DNA of 64,000 nt from Papaver somniferum. Lineage: Eukaryota > Streptophyta > Magnoliopsida > Ranunculales > Papaveraceae. The translations under genes were made by a program, and so were the position numbers. Positions 35,319 through 46,989 of this stretch are shown here, piece by piece (the stretch's first letter is position 1; every line of letters starts with the position of its first letter). The notes under the pieces were generated by a model that had not been told where the DNA came from, searched no databases, and was given only the letters and a program-made list of their open reading frames with translations. The stretch spans positions 2,206,929 to 2,270,928 of the forward strand of contig NC_039362.1 of the NCBI RefSeq assembly GCF_003573695.1, read 5' to 3'.

Positions 35319-37357
35319 GTAGTGAAAATCAAATAGCAGTTCCTTCCCGCTTTCTGCTTGATACTACTAATATCTCGTATAAAAAGTCTTTTTAATTCTT
35401 TGACAAATACACAATTTATATTCTTTTACAAATATACAGTTTTCGTGTTTCTTGTCCTTTTCAAAAATCCTCGAGTTCTCCATATGATAGTCTTTCTCAT
35501 CAAAAGCAAGACCTAAATCTCAATAAAATAATTGATTCATCCATATCTCGATGAATTGATCTCTTATTTACTAAAAACTATGTAATAGAATTTACATTAT
35601 CTCTAACCATGAAAATCGAATCATATATATACAAAACTACATTTTCATATTTCCTCTCGATTGTTTCTCGTTGATATCCATCATAAATTACTTTTGATCT
35701 AAATGGATGACCATGTTCAGTAATCTTTGTTCAGTTATTGCCATGATCATAGCAACGACACAACTTCTGGAAATAACCGCGAATTTAGTGGTGAGACATG
35801 GGGCATGCTTATAGCGTCAGAACAACAACAAATATAAAATAGACAAATGTCTGACTCACAAAACCTAGTCAATTTCATTACCAGATGGATCGAGACACCA
35901 TGATTTTTACGGCATATGATGAAAATGACAGACCTACTACAATCCATTCGGCATCATACGATCAACTACATATATAGAGAGGCCAACTAGACGGCGGATG
36001 CACTAGAAAGTCAGGCAATAGACAGAAGTTAACAAGAGTTTTTTAAAACTACGTTTTGGGAGAATATAATACGTGCTTTCTAAGATAATATGTAATTGGA
36101 GACTCCATGGGTGTAAGAATAACACACCCATGATAATTTCTTTTGTTAAATTTTGATCTTTCCCTTATGGTGTTCATCATATTTTGAATGAATTTACTAG
36201 GAAAGAGGATATTTAAATTAGTTTGAAGATAATTATCTAATGTAATGAATTATATTATTATTACAGAAAGTAAAGTACTGGCAACTGGGAAGTAGTACGT
36301 TATTACATAAAAGTTTACAGAAAATAAATTATTGGCTAAATAGAATTGGGAAGTACTACGATGTTACAGAACAAACGACTTTCAATAACAACATGACTTA
36401 TCAACAAGAACCGTGGCCGACAATATGTCAGAGAGCACTACCTATATGGTAAAACAAAAAAAAAAGACAAAAAGACAAAAACAAAACAAACATTAAATTT
36501 TTTGGGCCCTAACAATTTGAGGCTCTAGGCAACAGCCTAGATGGCCCAGTCCATAAGACGACTCTGAACCTATAAAAGGTTTTCAAGGAAATTACAAGTC
36601 CTTCATTGGTGCTTGATAGAAGTGTTCTAGCCCCATTGTGTAAGATTTATGATTATCCAATGAGAGTGGTCCAGGATAAAATGAATGATAAAACGATGCA
36701 ATGTTCTGCACAAGATTCTAGCAAAAAAGAAATTGAGATGGATGAGCGTGAGGAAGAGTTTTCTCATCTATCTGTCGTTATTATTTTTACTTTTCGTTGT
36801 GCAGTTCTGTAATTGTGATTCTTACTGTATCATGGAATGTTTTTTATCATGTTCTGTTAATCAAATGGAGTAAACTGAAAATAGTTGATACCGTGTATTT
36901 CAAATTGAAGCTGTTTAAATAGACCTTTTTGTTTGAGAGCTAGAACCTGAGAGGAAGGAAAAAAAAGATACAAGCTTTAAGCCACGAGAAACTTACATCA
37001 CTGTTCATGTTTCAGGTGTGGAAGGTAACCATGAAAACTTTTCTATTCGTGTGTGATTTATCTTTCTGTGGTTTCCCTTGAGTAAAGAAGAATCTTTTTT
37101 TGTGTATGTTTCAGTGTCGAAAAGAGATTTCTCGATTGATAGTGGCGCACAATCCTATTAATTGTCACTTGCATAGGATCAGTTATCTCTGTCAGAACTT
37201 CCTCCCGTAGTTCTGCAGGAGTTAGATAACCATGGCATGACATTTAGCCTCGCATAGGTATCTCTTTTCGCGGTAATATCTGCATCTCCACACTCTAAGC
37301 TAAGCCTAATTTGAATAATTGGTGCAAGAAGTTTATTGCTAGCTTTCTATATTTCAG
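35319..37357. other. AT-rich DNA with possible exon pieces of a host gene
   Basis: Mostly unassigned. A plus-strand open piece near 36606-36780 reads LAPLCKIYDYPMRVVQDKMN. Another, about 36937-37060, reads RETYITVHVSGVEGNHENF. I recognise neither. Around 36490-36570 the phrases GGGCCCTAACAATTTGAGGC and CAACAGCCTAGATGGCCCAG resemble the subterminal part of plant hAT-type elements; this is a weak impression. Confidence 0.3.
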
Positions 37358-37424
37358 ATATACAACAGATACCTGCACTCAAGGCTGAGATTGAGAATAT
37401 AAAACACAAATTTCAACGTGCAAG
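37358..37424 (+). other. Possible host-gene exon left of C1
   Basis: 67 bp between TTTCTATATTTCAG and GTATTA, open in a single frame: IQQIPALKAEIENIKHKF. C1 begins 28 bases into the following intron-like sequence. Splice sites are canonical, but I cannot identify the gene, and joining it directly to the next right-hand exon (53636) gives a stop, so at least one exon is missing or this is decayed. Confidence 0.35.
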
Positions 37425-37452
37425 GTATTATTCATGTTTTTATAAGCGGTGT

Positions 37453-38198
37453 TGTTGATGGTGGTTTTTAGACAAGGGGTAAAATCGTAAAACCTTACGC
37501 ATAGCATGACGTCACCGGTGACGCTAAACACATTTAATGCACTTATGTAAAAAATTACCAGGGTATCTTTTTTCAAATGCTAAACTAGGGTTTCGACACA
37601 CAAAACCCTAAGCCGCACAATCGCTGCGCATCATGACAACTATGCCAAAACCAAAGCCGCACAATCGTTGCGCATCATGGAAACTATGCCAAAACCAAAG
37701 TCGCACAATCGTTGCACATCATGGAAACTATGTCAAAACCAAAGCCGCAAAATCGCTGCGCATCATGGAAACTATGCCGAAACCAAAGTCGCACAATCGC
37801 TGCGCATCATGGCAACTATGCCAAAATCAAAGCCGCACAATCGTTGCGCATCATGAAAACCATGCCAAAACCAAGCCGCACAATCATTGAGCTTCACGAA
37901 AACCGTGCCAAATTCGAGCTGCACAATCATTGCGCCACACGCGCCATTGGCACATGCCAAGCCGTGCAAACCTAGGGACAAGCCGCCACACGCGCCATTG
38001 GCAGATGTCAAGAGACGCTTGCGACCTAGCATGCCAAGCCGTGCAAACCTAGGGCCAAGCCGCCACACGCGTCATTGGCACATGCCAAGCGACGCTTGCG
38101 ACCTAGCATGCCAAGCCGTGCAAACCTAGGGCCAACCCGCCACACGCGCCATTGGCACATGCCAAGCGACGCTTGCGACCTAGCATGCCAAGCCGTGC
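37453..38198 (+). repeat. C1 5' LTR, first part
   Basis: From TGTTGATGG to CCGTGC, where D interrupts. Holds the 44-bp array and the first three 77-bp units. Confidence 0.85.
37615..37935. repeat. 44-bp minisatellite in C1 5' LTR
   Basis: Six clear units plus one degenerate unit built on TCGCTGCGCATCATGGAAAC and TATGCCAAAACCAAAG. Because 44 is not a multiple of three, all three frames yield repetitive peptide-like readings; none is a gene. Confidence 0.9.
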
Positions 38199-41110
38199 TG
38201 TAGATGGGGAAAAACGATTTGCTAGTTTTTAAGGAATTCAGGAGACGACCGCACGTAGGAGACTCCTCGAACCGAGCGAAATGTTAAACCTCACACAGAT
38301 GCACCGCTGCAAGGGGGTGCTTTAGATTCGAGAGATCAATCTGTATTACTCCGGCCTAAATCAAGACAATGACCGTTCCAGACTAAATTCAATCTGAGAA
38401 ATGTGTGGAATCAATGGTAATCAAAGATTGTGGGTGTGTGAATTCTGAATACGATAACCTCTGAGTGATTGAAATTGCTCAATTGAGAGTAGTTGCTCAA
38501 TTGATGAGTTGATGATCTCGTGTTGTAAGTTTGACGTGATATTGATGATACTGATGATGCCGATCCTTCAATCATGATTCAGAGACTTATTTATATTGCT
38601 GGAATTTTAGACACCATGATTCCATGAAGTGTGACAGTTGATGGAATCAAGGAGTGGGGAAGTGGAGATCGTGTTTGAAACCAGTTGCTCAACGTGTGGA
38701 GACTTGGTCGATTTTGCACCCACTACCTCGTGAATTACTTCAACTAATTGCACGACTTGCTCACATTCCATCGTGTGTTTGAACACACGTGCCGTAGACC
38801 GCCAGACCAAAACCCTAAGTGATATCCCCCCAAAGTGACACGATTGACGTCTCTTGGTTTGTCAGACAATTGATGACTTCATGGTTTGATGGGACGATGA
38901 GTCCATGTAGTTGTTGAGTTGAACATGATGTTCTGAAACTCATGAATTGAACATGTCATGAGACAGAGGTATAGTTCTTACGATGAAGTGAGCAAGTATT
39001 GCTCATTCGATGGATCGTTGAATATTGATTGTTGAACCAATATTCCTTGGTTTGAGAAAATATTTATCAACTGAGCAAGTGTTTCTCATGTGATGAATCG
39101 TTGAATATTTGATCGGCTGAGCATGTGTTGCTCATCTGATGGATTATTGGCAACGTACCCAAAATATTAATTAGAATACTGGTCATTGAACCGAGCATAA
39201 TTAATAAAATTAATGACCATGAGGCCGTCGTAAAATTATTAAGGTTGGAATCTGGAATGATGATCCTTGGATTCAGAAACCCTAATTTGATCAATTGATG
39301 ATCAATTCATGGTTCATCAGAAGTTTAACCATGGGACGAAGGAGGGAGCGACTACATGGGACCGTGGATCAACCATGTAGTGTCCATATGCTCACGTGAG
39401 AAAATACGAAGAACTGCTGAAGATTTGACGATTTGTTGGTGGAAGAATGATTAAATGATGGCTTAATCATTTATCCAAAAATGCTCGTCTGAGCCTTTGG
39501 CGGGAAAACCTAATTAATTATGACGAGGCGAGGGACCGACCATGGAGTCATGAAACCGGTCCTGGGTTGTCACCTGACCGCCTGACGATCACTTCATGAA
39601 AATCCAAAGTGTTTGGAAGAGTTTTGGACCTAATACGAGCAATTGTGCAAATTAGGTCAAAACTGTGAAAATTGATGAGACCGGCTTCCGTGAGCCAAAG
39701 AGCCAATCTTGGTCAGTCAAGATAGCATGATCGTGTCCCCAAGGCGTCCGCGTCTCAGTCCTGAGAATTTTGATATTTTCTGGCGTGCAATTGAGCATCC
39801 ATTCGAGAAAATATGCCAAAATTAGGGTTTCGACGAAATTTAGGAAAACACCATGAGATGATGAAAAATAATTATAAAATAAGGAATGAGGAGGCATGGG
39901 ACCGCTGTTGTCAAGGCATGGTCGTCCGGTCGTGACCACGGTCCCGTGGTTCCTTTTTCTTAATATTATAATATTTTGATGATTTTATGAAAAATTCATG
40001 AATTTTGAGAAATTTAATGAATTTAGGGAGTTTCCATGAATTAAAGGAGTTTTCATGAGTTCAGGGAAGCAAAAAATATTAAAATAATAAAAGCAAAGGT
40101 GTGTAGGACCATGGAAGCATGGCCGGCTACGGACCGGTCGGTTGGTCGTGTGTCCGTGCTCCCAGCACCCTGGTCAATATTTTTAATTATTTATTATTTC
40201 TTCCCTATTTTGTATAGGTTCATCGTTTCGTAGTATTTTGAAATACTCGTTCGTGTGGTGACTGTTAGTGTATCGTTGTTGAATACACCTTCACTATTTG
40301 AATCGGGGCTTACTTAGAGGTAGCTCAGACGCCCGGTTATTGATTATTTATTACTAATTGTAGAATTCAGTGGAGAATAATTCACAAAACTGAGTAATAA
40401 GATGTTTATTATTAATTCATAGGATCAGCTGAAGATTCGACTACGAATTCGGAATAATAAAGTGAGCATTACCATTCCATGGGATCGTAGATTCGACCAT
40501 AGAATCATAGTAATTAAGATTTATCTATTACCATTTATGAGACCAGTTGTGGATTCGATCATGAAATCAGAGTAATGAGATAATATAGTTATTGCTATTC
40601 TATGAGATCAAGCCGTGGATTCGATCATAGAATCAGAACAATTGTTATTGCCATTCCATGGGACCAGTCGTAGATTCGACCATGGAATAGGAGCAATTGT
40701 AATTAGGAATAATTAACTTTGTGGATCTATACTAGCAGAGCAAGCTGTCTAGGAGCATTAATTATCCTGATACGAGCTTGTCGGTAAGTCATATCCTTTA
40801 TATAGTCAGGGTAAACTTGTTGTTTGTTCCTGAAGACGTTATCGCTCTATACTAGCAGAGCAAGCTGTCTAGAAGCCGTCCATCTCGTGATACTATATAG
40901 AAATAATCACCGAAAGTGTTCAGTATTCATGAGATATGCCGTTGTCCAGTCGTGAGAATACATATCTACATGTACTCTGAGAGAAAGTACTCTCCGTTGA
41001 GAATTCGATGAGAGACCCGTATCTCGATACTCACGCCTGATTGTTGAATCAGAGATTCGTATAATTATGAGTTTATAATTTTAGCCTTTGTCAAAAATCC
41101 ACCATCTACA
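38199..41110 (-). mobile_element. D: solo LTR, relative of the C family, inserted in the 77-bp array
   Basis: 2912 bp with inverted ends TGTAGATGG / CCATCTACA. On the minus strand its start TGTAGATGGTGGATTTTTGA parallels the C and F LTR start, and the stretch at 38320-38400 matches, inverted, the C-family phrase ACAGATTGATCTCTCGAATC. TATAAATAA is at about 38587-38595 (minus). Flanks CGTGC (38194-38198) and TGTGC (41111-41115) differ by one C-to-T change. No internal region, so solo LTR. Confidence 0.8.
40400..40710. repeat. Imperfect tandem repeat in D
   Basis: About four to five units of 60-75 bp carry variants of CCATGGGATCGTAGATTCGA and ATAGAATCAGAGTAAT. A second repeated phrase, CTATACTAGCAGAGCAAGCT, occurs near 40728 and 40846. 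Confidence 0.75.
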
Positions 41111-42350
41111 TGTGCAAACCTAGGGCCAAGCCGCCGCACGCGCTATTGGAACATGCCAAGCGACGCTTGCGACCTAGCATGCCAAGCCGTGCAAACCTAG
41201 GGCCAAGCCGCCACACGCGCCATTGGCACATGCCAAGCGACGCTTGCGACATAGCATGCCAAGCCGTGCAAACCTAGGGCCAAGCCGCCACATGTGCCAT
41301 TGGCACATGCTAAGCGACGCTTGCGACCTAACATGCCAAGCCGTGCAAACCTAAGGCCAAAGCCACTACGCGCGCCATTGGCACATGCCATGCAACACTT
41401 GCATTTTGGCATTACCACTTGCACCCTATGTGCAACCTACAGCCAAGGAATTCCGCACAAGCCATTGGCACATGTCGTGCAACCCTTGCACTTTAGCATG
41501 CCGCGCCTACATCAAAGGCCACAATTTCTCTTAAGATGCAAAATCTCGACCGTCGAAGGTCGCCACTGAGCCGGCACATCTCTCAAGCTCAACTTATCAA
41601 ACACCAGCGACATGTTACACGTTTTCCACGAAAACACTCGAGACATCAATACATGTCACAAACTGGGGGATGCTCTTTAGGGTTTTGGTTTGGCGGTTTA
41701 CAGCGTGCGGCATACACAAATGCCCGTTTCAAGACAGTGTATTAAGAATAAAACGATTAGTAAATGCAGGAAGTAATGGTGAAACGCTCTTTCATTATTC
41801 CATCAAATTCCATCAATACCAGGCGTTACTACCTCTTCCCATTTAACTCATCCGTTTCTTTTTCCTACGAGGCCAGAGTACGTTTCACTGAGACTTGTAT
41901 AAATAGGTCTTACCTATTTCCACCAAGACATCATCCATGTCTCAATGGTGGAGCATTCACCTAACGCACACAACGTGCTGGGTTAGAATCACACCACCCT
42001 CAACAGGGAACAACAAGTTTTTGGTCAGGAGAAATACAATACTCAGAAAGGCAACTTTGCTAGCTTTCCCAAAAGATTTCACCTTCTGATACAAGTCAAG
42101 TACTACTCTTCCAGAACTATTCTGGTCTCAACACTCTCTTCGCTTCCCTCCCTAAACCAGCCCTTCTCCTCCTCTTTGTGACTGAAGCAAATCCGGAACG
42201 ACTATTTCTTGGTTTAGGCCGGAGTTGTACAGATTGATCTCTCGAATCTAAAGTACTCCCGTGCAGTACATTTGTTTAGGGTTTAGATTTGTTTCTCACT
42301 CACCTACTAAAATTACCAAAATCGGCAGAAACGATTTTCACCCATAAACA
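41111..42350 (+). repeat. C1 5' LTR, second part
   Basis: Contains the last four 77-bp units, TATAAATAG at 41898-41906, and ends TTCACCCATAAACA at 42350. Matches 51900-53029 closely. Confidence 0.85.
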
Positions 42351-42351
42351 A

Positions 42352-42370
42352 TTGGAGACCACAGTGGGAG
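42352..42370 (+). other. C1 candidate primer-binding site
   Basis: TTGGAGACCACAGTGGGAG follows the LTR by one base. It loosely resembles the TGGCGACTCCACTGGGG site of Tat/Ogre elements, but the match is not good enough to name a tRNA. Confidence 0.45.
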
Positions 42371-42389
42371 GGTTGATCTTTCGGTTACA

Positions 42390-42675
42390 ATGTCAGTTTT
42401 CAAACCTCGAACTCATATTTCGATCCAGGCATCAGGACAACCAAAGCAAGCGATCTGTTCAGGGATCCACAACTCGACTACCAGACAACCTGGTTACCAG
42501 TCGCAAACCGCAAGAGACGACTGGGGACTTCACAGAAACCGAAAGCAAACGATCCAGTCATCAAGTGACTCAAACCGATATGGGACTTTCCACAATCGTC
42601 GTGGTCTTCCCCTCAAAACTTGATCTTACACACGGAGGATCCCTTTTTCAACAGGAGACCCAGAAAACTGAGTAA
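42390..42675 (+). pseudogene. C1 possible gag remnant
   Basis: Two overlapping short frames begin soon after the primer site; one starts MSVFKPRTHISIQASGQPKQ. Position and Gln/Arg-rich content fit the start of a gag, but no capsid or zinc-knuckle motif is visible. Low confidence. 42676-43019 holds nothing I can assign. Confidence 0.25.
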
Positions 42676-43019
42676 GTCTAGATTGGGCGAAATATACAAT
42701 TCATTCTTTTAGGATTCTCGACGAAAACCGTCATACTGTGATTATCTTGTGACAATTACCGATACACACTTTCATAGATACGATATCCTATTCACAAGTC
42801 ATAATCAGAGTAATACTATTAAAACCATTCATTTCAAAAATAATCTGGTATTCTAAAAAATACGAACCATCTATCAAAAATCATTCAAACTTCAAACCAG
42901 ACACCCTGTGTGCCTTTCAAAAAAAAAACCTAAGCAAAAGTTTGAAAAGGACAGAGAAACATTCAGGGAAAGTTTTCCATCAGGGGTCTGCTCTTCTTGG
43001 AGAAAGCCACCCTTACATC

Positions 43020-44312
43020 TCAGAGAGCCGCTCTTTTCAGAGTCAACGTCTTGGAAAGTTCTTCGATTTCTGCCTCCTGATGTGCAATTTCATCCGCAGA
43101 AAGACTTTCGACTACTGCGGATTTCAATTTCTGGATCTCAGCGAAGCCCTTAACGAACCATGGAACATTAAATTCGTTCTCTACACACATATCATGATGA
43201 TACTTCCAACTGGTGATGACGTCCTCAGAAATAGTATGGCCAGTCACCTCGCAGATGTCCTCGACTGAAGACATGATTTCTTCCACACGTTTGACCAGTG
43301 AGAATTGACTGGTGATCTTCTTGGGCATGGCAATGTGTCCATGTCTTTCCCAGATCTTGGTATACAACACCTCGTACTTAGCTAGCACATTGAAGCCGTC
43401 GACAAGCACATGAACTGGGTAAGGAACCAAGTACGGGGGATTGAAAGGGGCACCTGCAACCAGACCCACGACTGGTGAAGGGTTCTCTTCCACGTTTGCA
43501 TTAACGGTCATCGGAACATCCTCCGCTGTTCGAGTCGTGTCCATGCTCTTCATTTGATCAACTTCTATCTCCAAGGCGCCAGTAGCATTCACAGCTTGAG
43601 GCAAATCGTCACGAACCTCTATATCAGAATCGTCTCCAAAATCAGACCCTTCCTCAGATCCTTCCTGCAATCTTGAGTTAGACATTTTCCTTCGAAAAAA
43701 AAAAAGAGAAAGGAAAAGAAAACGTGTGCAAGACTTACTGAACCACTTCTCGAAGAAGAGCCAGTGCCGCTGTCAGAAGAACTGCCTTCATCTTCTGAAC
43801 TATTCTCTTTCTCTGACTCTTCCCTATCACGAGAGGGCTCAACACTGCTGACCTCTTTTAAAAGAGTTGTTGTCTCCTTACGACGAGCAAATGCAGTAAA
43901 GGCGTTAACACTACCGAAACCCTGGTGGAAACAAGATGCAAATATTCAGAAACGAAATAAAAATCTACACGTTTTAGTTGAACCTACAAAGAGGCAACAC
44001 CTACCTGAATATTGGAGGAGTTGAAAGACACGGGAGTCGTCGGGTCTGTCAAAACCGACCGGAATCCACCAGCGCGATTCTTCGTCCTCCGTTCCATCAC
44101 CTGGGGACTGTCCACATTTTCAGGCAATTTTTGCTTAGTTGTCGGAGGATTTCTCAAATTGGATGCTTTGCCAAAACCTCAGGAGTGGGTCTACAACGGG
44201 CATTCGCCACCATATGGTTCACAAAACCACGGATAGTAAGAAACTCATCTTGCCAGAACTCACTATACTTGAAAGTCGTCGAAGGAACTCTTTCCGAAGG
44301 AAAGAAGGGTAG
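43020..44312 (-). pseudogene. C1 antisense gene, 3' half
   Basis: Minus strand. From 44312: LPFFPSERVPSTTFKYSEF, then WQDEFLTIRGFVNHMV, a frameshift near 44160, and an exon end before GTAGGT near 44008. The next open piece (about 43925-43739) is Ser/Glu-rich (GSSSDSGTGSSSRSGS) and ends at GTAAGT. The last piece starts ATG at 43685 and runs 221 codons to 43020, ending in a heptad-rich segment (AEIEELSKTLTLK). Splice-like borders suggest a spliced gene read opposite to C1. Function unknown. The pattern of N-terminal domain, acidic/serine linker and coiled coil parallels the T-A antisense gene. Confidence 0.55.
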
Positions 44313-44317
44313 ACGCG

Positions 44318-44790
44318 TGTAGGATCAGAATCTCGCAATAACAGTATGAATGCGAAACTATTAACAACATATTGTGAAAGGGTCGCAGAATGATCTCAGA
44401 AACAACATAACAGATAATGTCATCTTCAAATTAAGAAAGGTATGACGATTGTGCGAAGATTAGAAGACTTGTGAAATCAACATTTGTAAGCTCGCAAAAG
44501 TGCCGCAAGACAAATCCGAAAATAAAGGATGAATTAGCTGTCATCCACTATGAAAAACTCTATATAAAGAGCCGATCAGTTGTAAGGAAGGGGGAGATCT
44601 TTTTAGAAAGAGGAATAAAAAACAATTAGGAGAGAGAAAATCAAGAGTGGTTGTTGTTCTTAATCCCTTTATCTTTTCTTGTAAGATTGTTCAAAGATTC
44701 ATCAATAAAATTAAGATTGTTAATCCAAAAATGAGTTGAGTGTTAATGAAATCTTGTGAGAGGTGTAGTGTAGGATTTCCTGCAACTACA
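44318..44790 (+). repeat. T-B 5' LTR
   Basis: TGTAGGATCAG to GCAACTACA, with TATATAAAG at 44561-44569. Primer site TGGCGCTAGAAACAGG at 44794-44809. Confidence 0.9.
44561..44569 (+). promoter_or_regulatory. TATA box of T-B 5' LTR
   Basis: TATATAAAG, repeated at 49990-49998 in the 3' LTR. Confidence 0.65.
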
Positions 44791-44809
44791 TAATGGCGCT
44801 AGAAACAGG

Positions 44810-45755
44810 ATCCAGACAAAGAAGATACTTAATAGTCGCAACAGATTATTTCACAAAATGGACAGAAGTAAAGGCAGTACAACATATTCGCGACAAAGAT
44901 ATCTTTACATTCATATTCGAAAATATCATTTGCAGATTCGGACAAATAAGATACTTAATAGTCGCAACAGATTATTTCACAAAATAGACAGAATTAAAGG
45001 CAGTACGACATATCCGCGACAAAGATATCTTTATATTCATATTCGAAAATATCATTTGCAGATTCGGAATTCCCGCGCAGTTGGAATCTGATAATGGGAA
45101 ACAGTTTGAAGGACAAAACATAGAAATGTTACTTAATGCATTTAAGATAAAATGTGGAAAGTCTACTCCTTTATATCCACAAGCTAATGGGCAGGCATAG
45201 GAAACAAACAAAACAATTTCAGATATATTAAAGAAGAAATTAGAAGGACATCATAGAGCATGGTGCAAACAAGTACATAATGCAGTATGGGCTTATAACA
45301 CAACTAAGAGAGAAGCTACTGGAATGTCACCTTTTTGTTTAACATGCGGAGTTGAATCGGTGTTACCAACAGAAGTTGTTATTCCGACGACAAAGAGAGA
45401 AGCTTGGGAGAAAAATCTTAGTGCGGGTTTGATCTTAAGCAAACTTGATGAGTTAGAAGAAAAATAAGAAAGAGATTTACAACATATGGAGAATTGTCAG
45501 CGAAGATTAGCCCGAGAATATAATAAACATGTCAAAGTACGCGAATTTCAACCAGGAGATTTAGTTCTGCGAGAGACACCAATATATCAGCGAGAAAATG
45601 GTGGAAAGTTAGCGTAAAAATGGGATGGACCTTACATCATTAAGGAGATAGTTGGGACATGAGCTTATAAATTAATGGATCCAGGAGGTAGAGATGTTGG
45701 TCATAGACTTGACAGACCATGGAAAAGATTGTACTTAAAGAGATATTATCCATAA
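44810..45755 (+). pseudogene. T-B integrase remnant with internal duplication
   Basis: Begins right after the primer site with RYLIVATDYFTKWTEVKA, the first catalytic-Asp region of gypsy integrase. A 126-bp in-frame block is duplicated in tandem (44823 and 44949). LESDNGKQF holds the second Asp. The catalytic Glu position in NGQAExTNKT is a TAG stop at 45198-45200. Further in-frame stops lie at 44985 and near 45466, 45615 and 45660. The end, RPWKRLYLKRYYP, is the normal C-terminus of Tat-type integrase. At least five stops; not functional. Confidence 0.88.
44823..45074 (+). repeat. 126-bp tandem duplication in T-B integrase
   Basis: Two units start AGATACTTAATAGTCGC at 44823 and 44949 and end GCAGATTCGGA. 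126 bp is 42 codons, so the frame is kept. Units differ by a few substitutions, one making the stop at 44985. Confidence 0.9.
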
Positions 45756-46989
45756 GAAGCTTTGAGAAGTTATGTATGACGCAACAAAACGATTGCGAAT
45801 AAACATTCAATGAAACAATAGTTGCGAGATTATTCATATCAAAACAAGATCATGATGTGCGAAACTTTCGCAGAGATAATCATAGAACAATGACATAAAA
45901 GAAAGGGGCGAACCTTTATGGCGTACACCCTAGTTCGCGAATAAAATTTCGCAAGAGGCAAATGTAAGACCTAAAGTACGTCATATAAGGGGGTACCTGT
46001 TGCATGACTCAGGGGAGAGCCACCTTAGATTCTCAGCTTAAGCATATGACTTAGGTTGGGAGACTGAGGTAATAAGGACTCTCCTAAGAAGTGCAGAATC
46101 TGATCAAGGCGCCGAGGTACACGGTTGAGTCAAGAGTGCCAGGGGCGTCCGAAGCGTACCTTTCCATTCTTGACAAGTCTTGCCTTATACTGCACTCGGC
46201 CCGAAGAAAACCCCACTTAGGGTGCAGTCTCGTAACCATAAGCCCTATAGGCAAAAGGGATAAGAGGTTGCGAAAACAATTGGTTGTTGTTAAGACCGGA
46301 TGGGAGGAGCCAACCTTGTAAGGTAGAGGTACGTCTCCTTGAAGGGGAAACAAGGGGGAAGATAAGGGCGGCACCCTCCATTAGGGAGATGATAAGTGTC
46401 TTAAGATGCAAATGTCATGAGGCTTTTTACTTGCAGGGGTATTAAGGCTTGTCATATTTGTGCAACAATCATGAAGAGGAAATAATACAAAAGAGAGAGA
46501 GATAAGACGAGATCAATGGGTTTTCGCATGAAAGTGCAAATACGTCCTGCGATTTCGTCGCACAACGGAAATGTCATGGGGCTTTATTTTCGCAAGAATA
46601 TTTAGGCCTGTCATATTGTCGCAACAATCCTGAAGAGGCAATAATACAAAAGAAAAAGTTAAGGCAAGATCAATGGGTTTTTGCATGAAAATGCAAGGAC
46701 GTCCTGCGATTTTGTCGCAATGACAAGAGGTGGCATAATAAGACCTTTAATTAGGAAGGCAAAATAAGACCACATGACAAAACAAAATATTTATAAGTCT
46801 TCATAACAGATCATTTCTCGCAAGAAAGATAATGAGAGGCAAGTATGGGATTCAGTAAACAAGAGGCATTATCTTTCTCGCCAGCAAAATACTAAAAGAG
46901 AAAATTAATTCCAAAGTTGGTTGAAGAATATTATTCGCAAAAAATAATAAAGATGAAACAGTTCAAGAAGATAGAACTAGATAAGAAGC
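45756..46989 (+). other. T-B GC-rich structured spacer
   Basis: Counterpart of 22718-24123 in T-A. Retains ACTGCAC (46189-46195) / GTGCAGT (46222-46228) and the hairpin beginning GTCAAGAGTGCC near 46130, with a compensating bulge. It lacks about 60 bp of T-A, including the right arm of the CATGACTCAGG inverted repeat. The direct repeat is at about 46405-46720. No coding capacity recognised. Confidence 0.7.

Larger units (their letters stand above)
37945..41380. repeat. 77-bp minisatellite in C1 5' LTR, split by D
   Basis: Units contain AAACCTAGGGCCAAGCCGCC, CGCCATTGGCACATGCC and AAGCGACGCTTGCGACCTAG. Seven copies of the AAACCTAGGG core: three before D (up to 38198) and four after it (from 41116). 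Confidence 0.9.

Noticed and set aside
37633..37975. Overlapping repetitive open frames in the 44-bp array
   Set aside because: They arise from a repeat unit that is not a multiple of three and sit upstream of the TATA in the LTR.
37615..38190. Regular 44-bp and 77-bp repeats suggestive of a CRISPR array
   Set aside because: Units are contiguous with no unique spacers, lie within a retrotransposon LTR and recur in its partner LTR; the genome is a plant.
46091..46374. Opposing open frames in the T-B spacer
   Set aside because: The region is hairpin-rich and the T-A counterpart does not keep either frame open.
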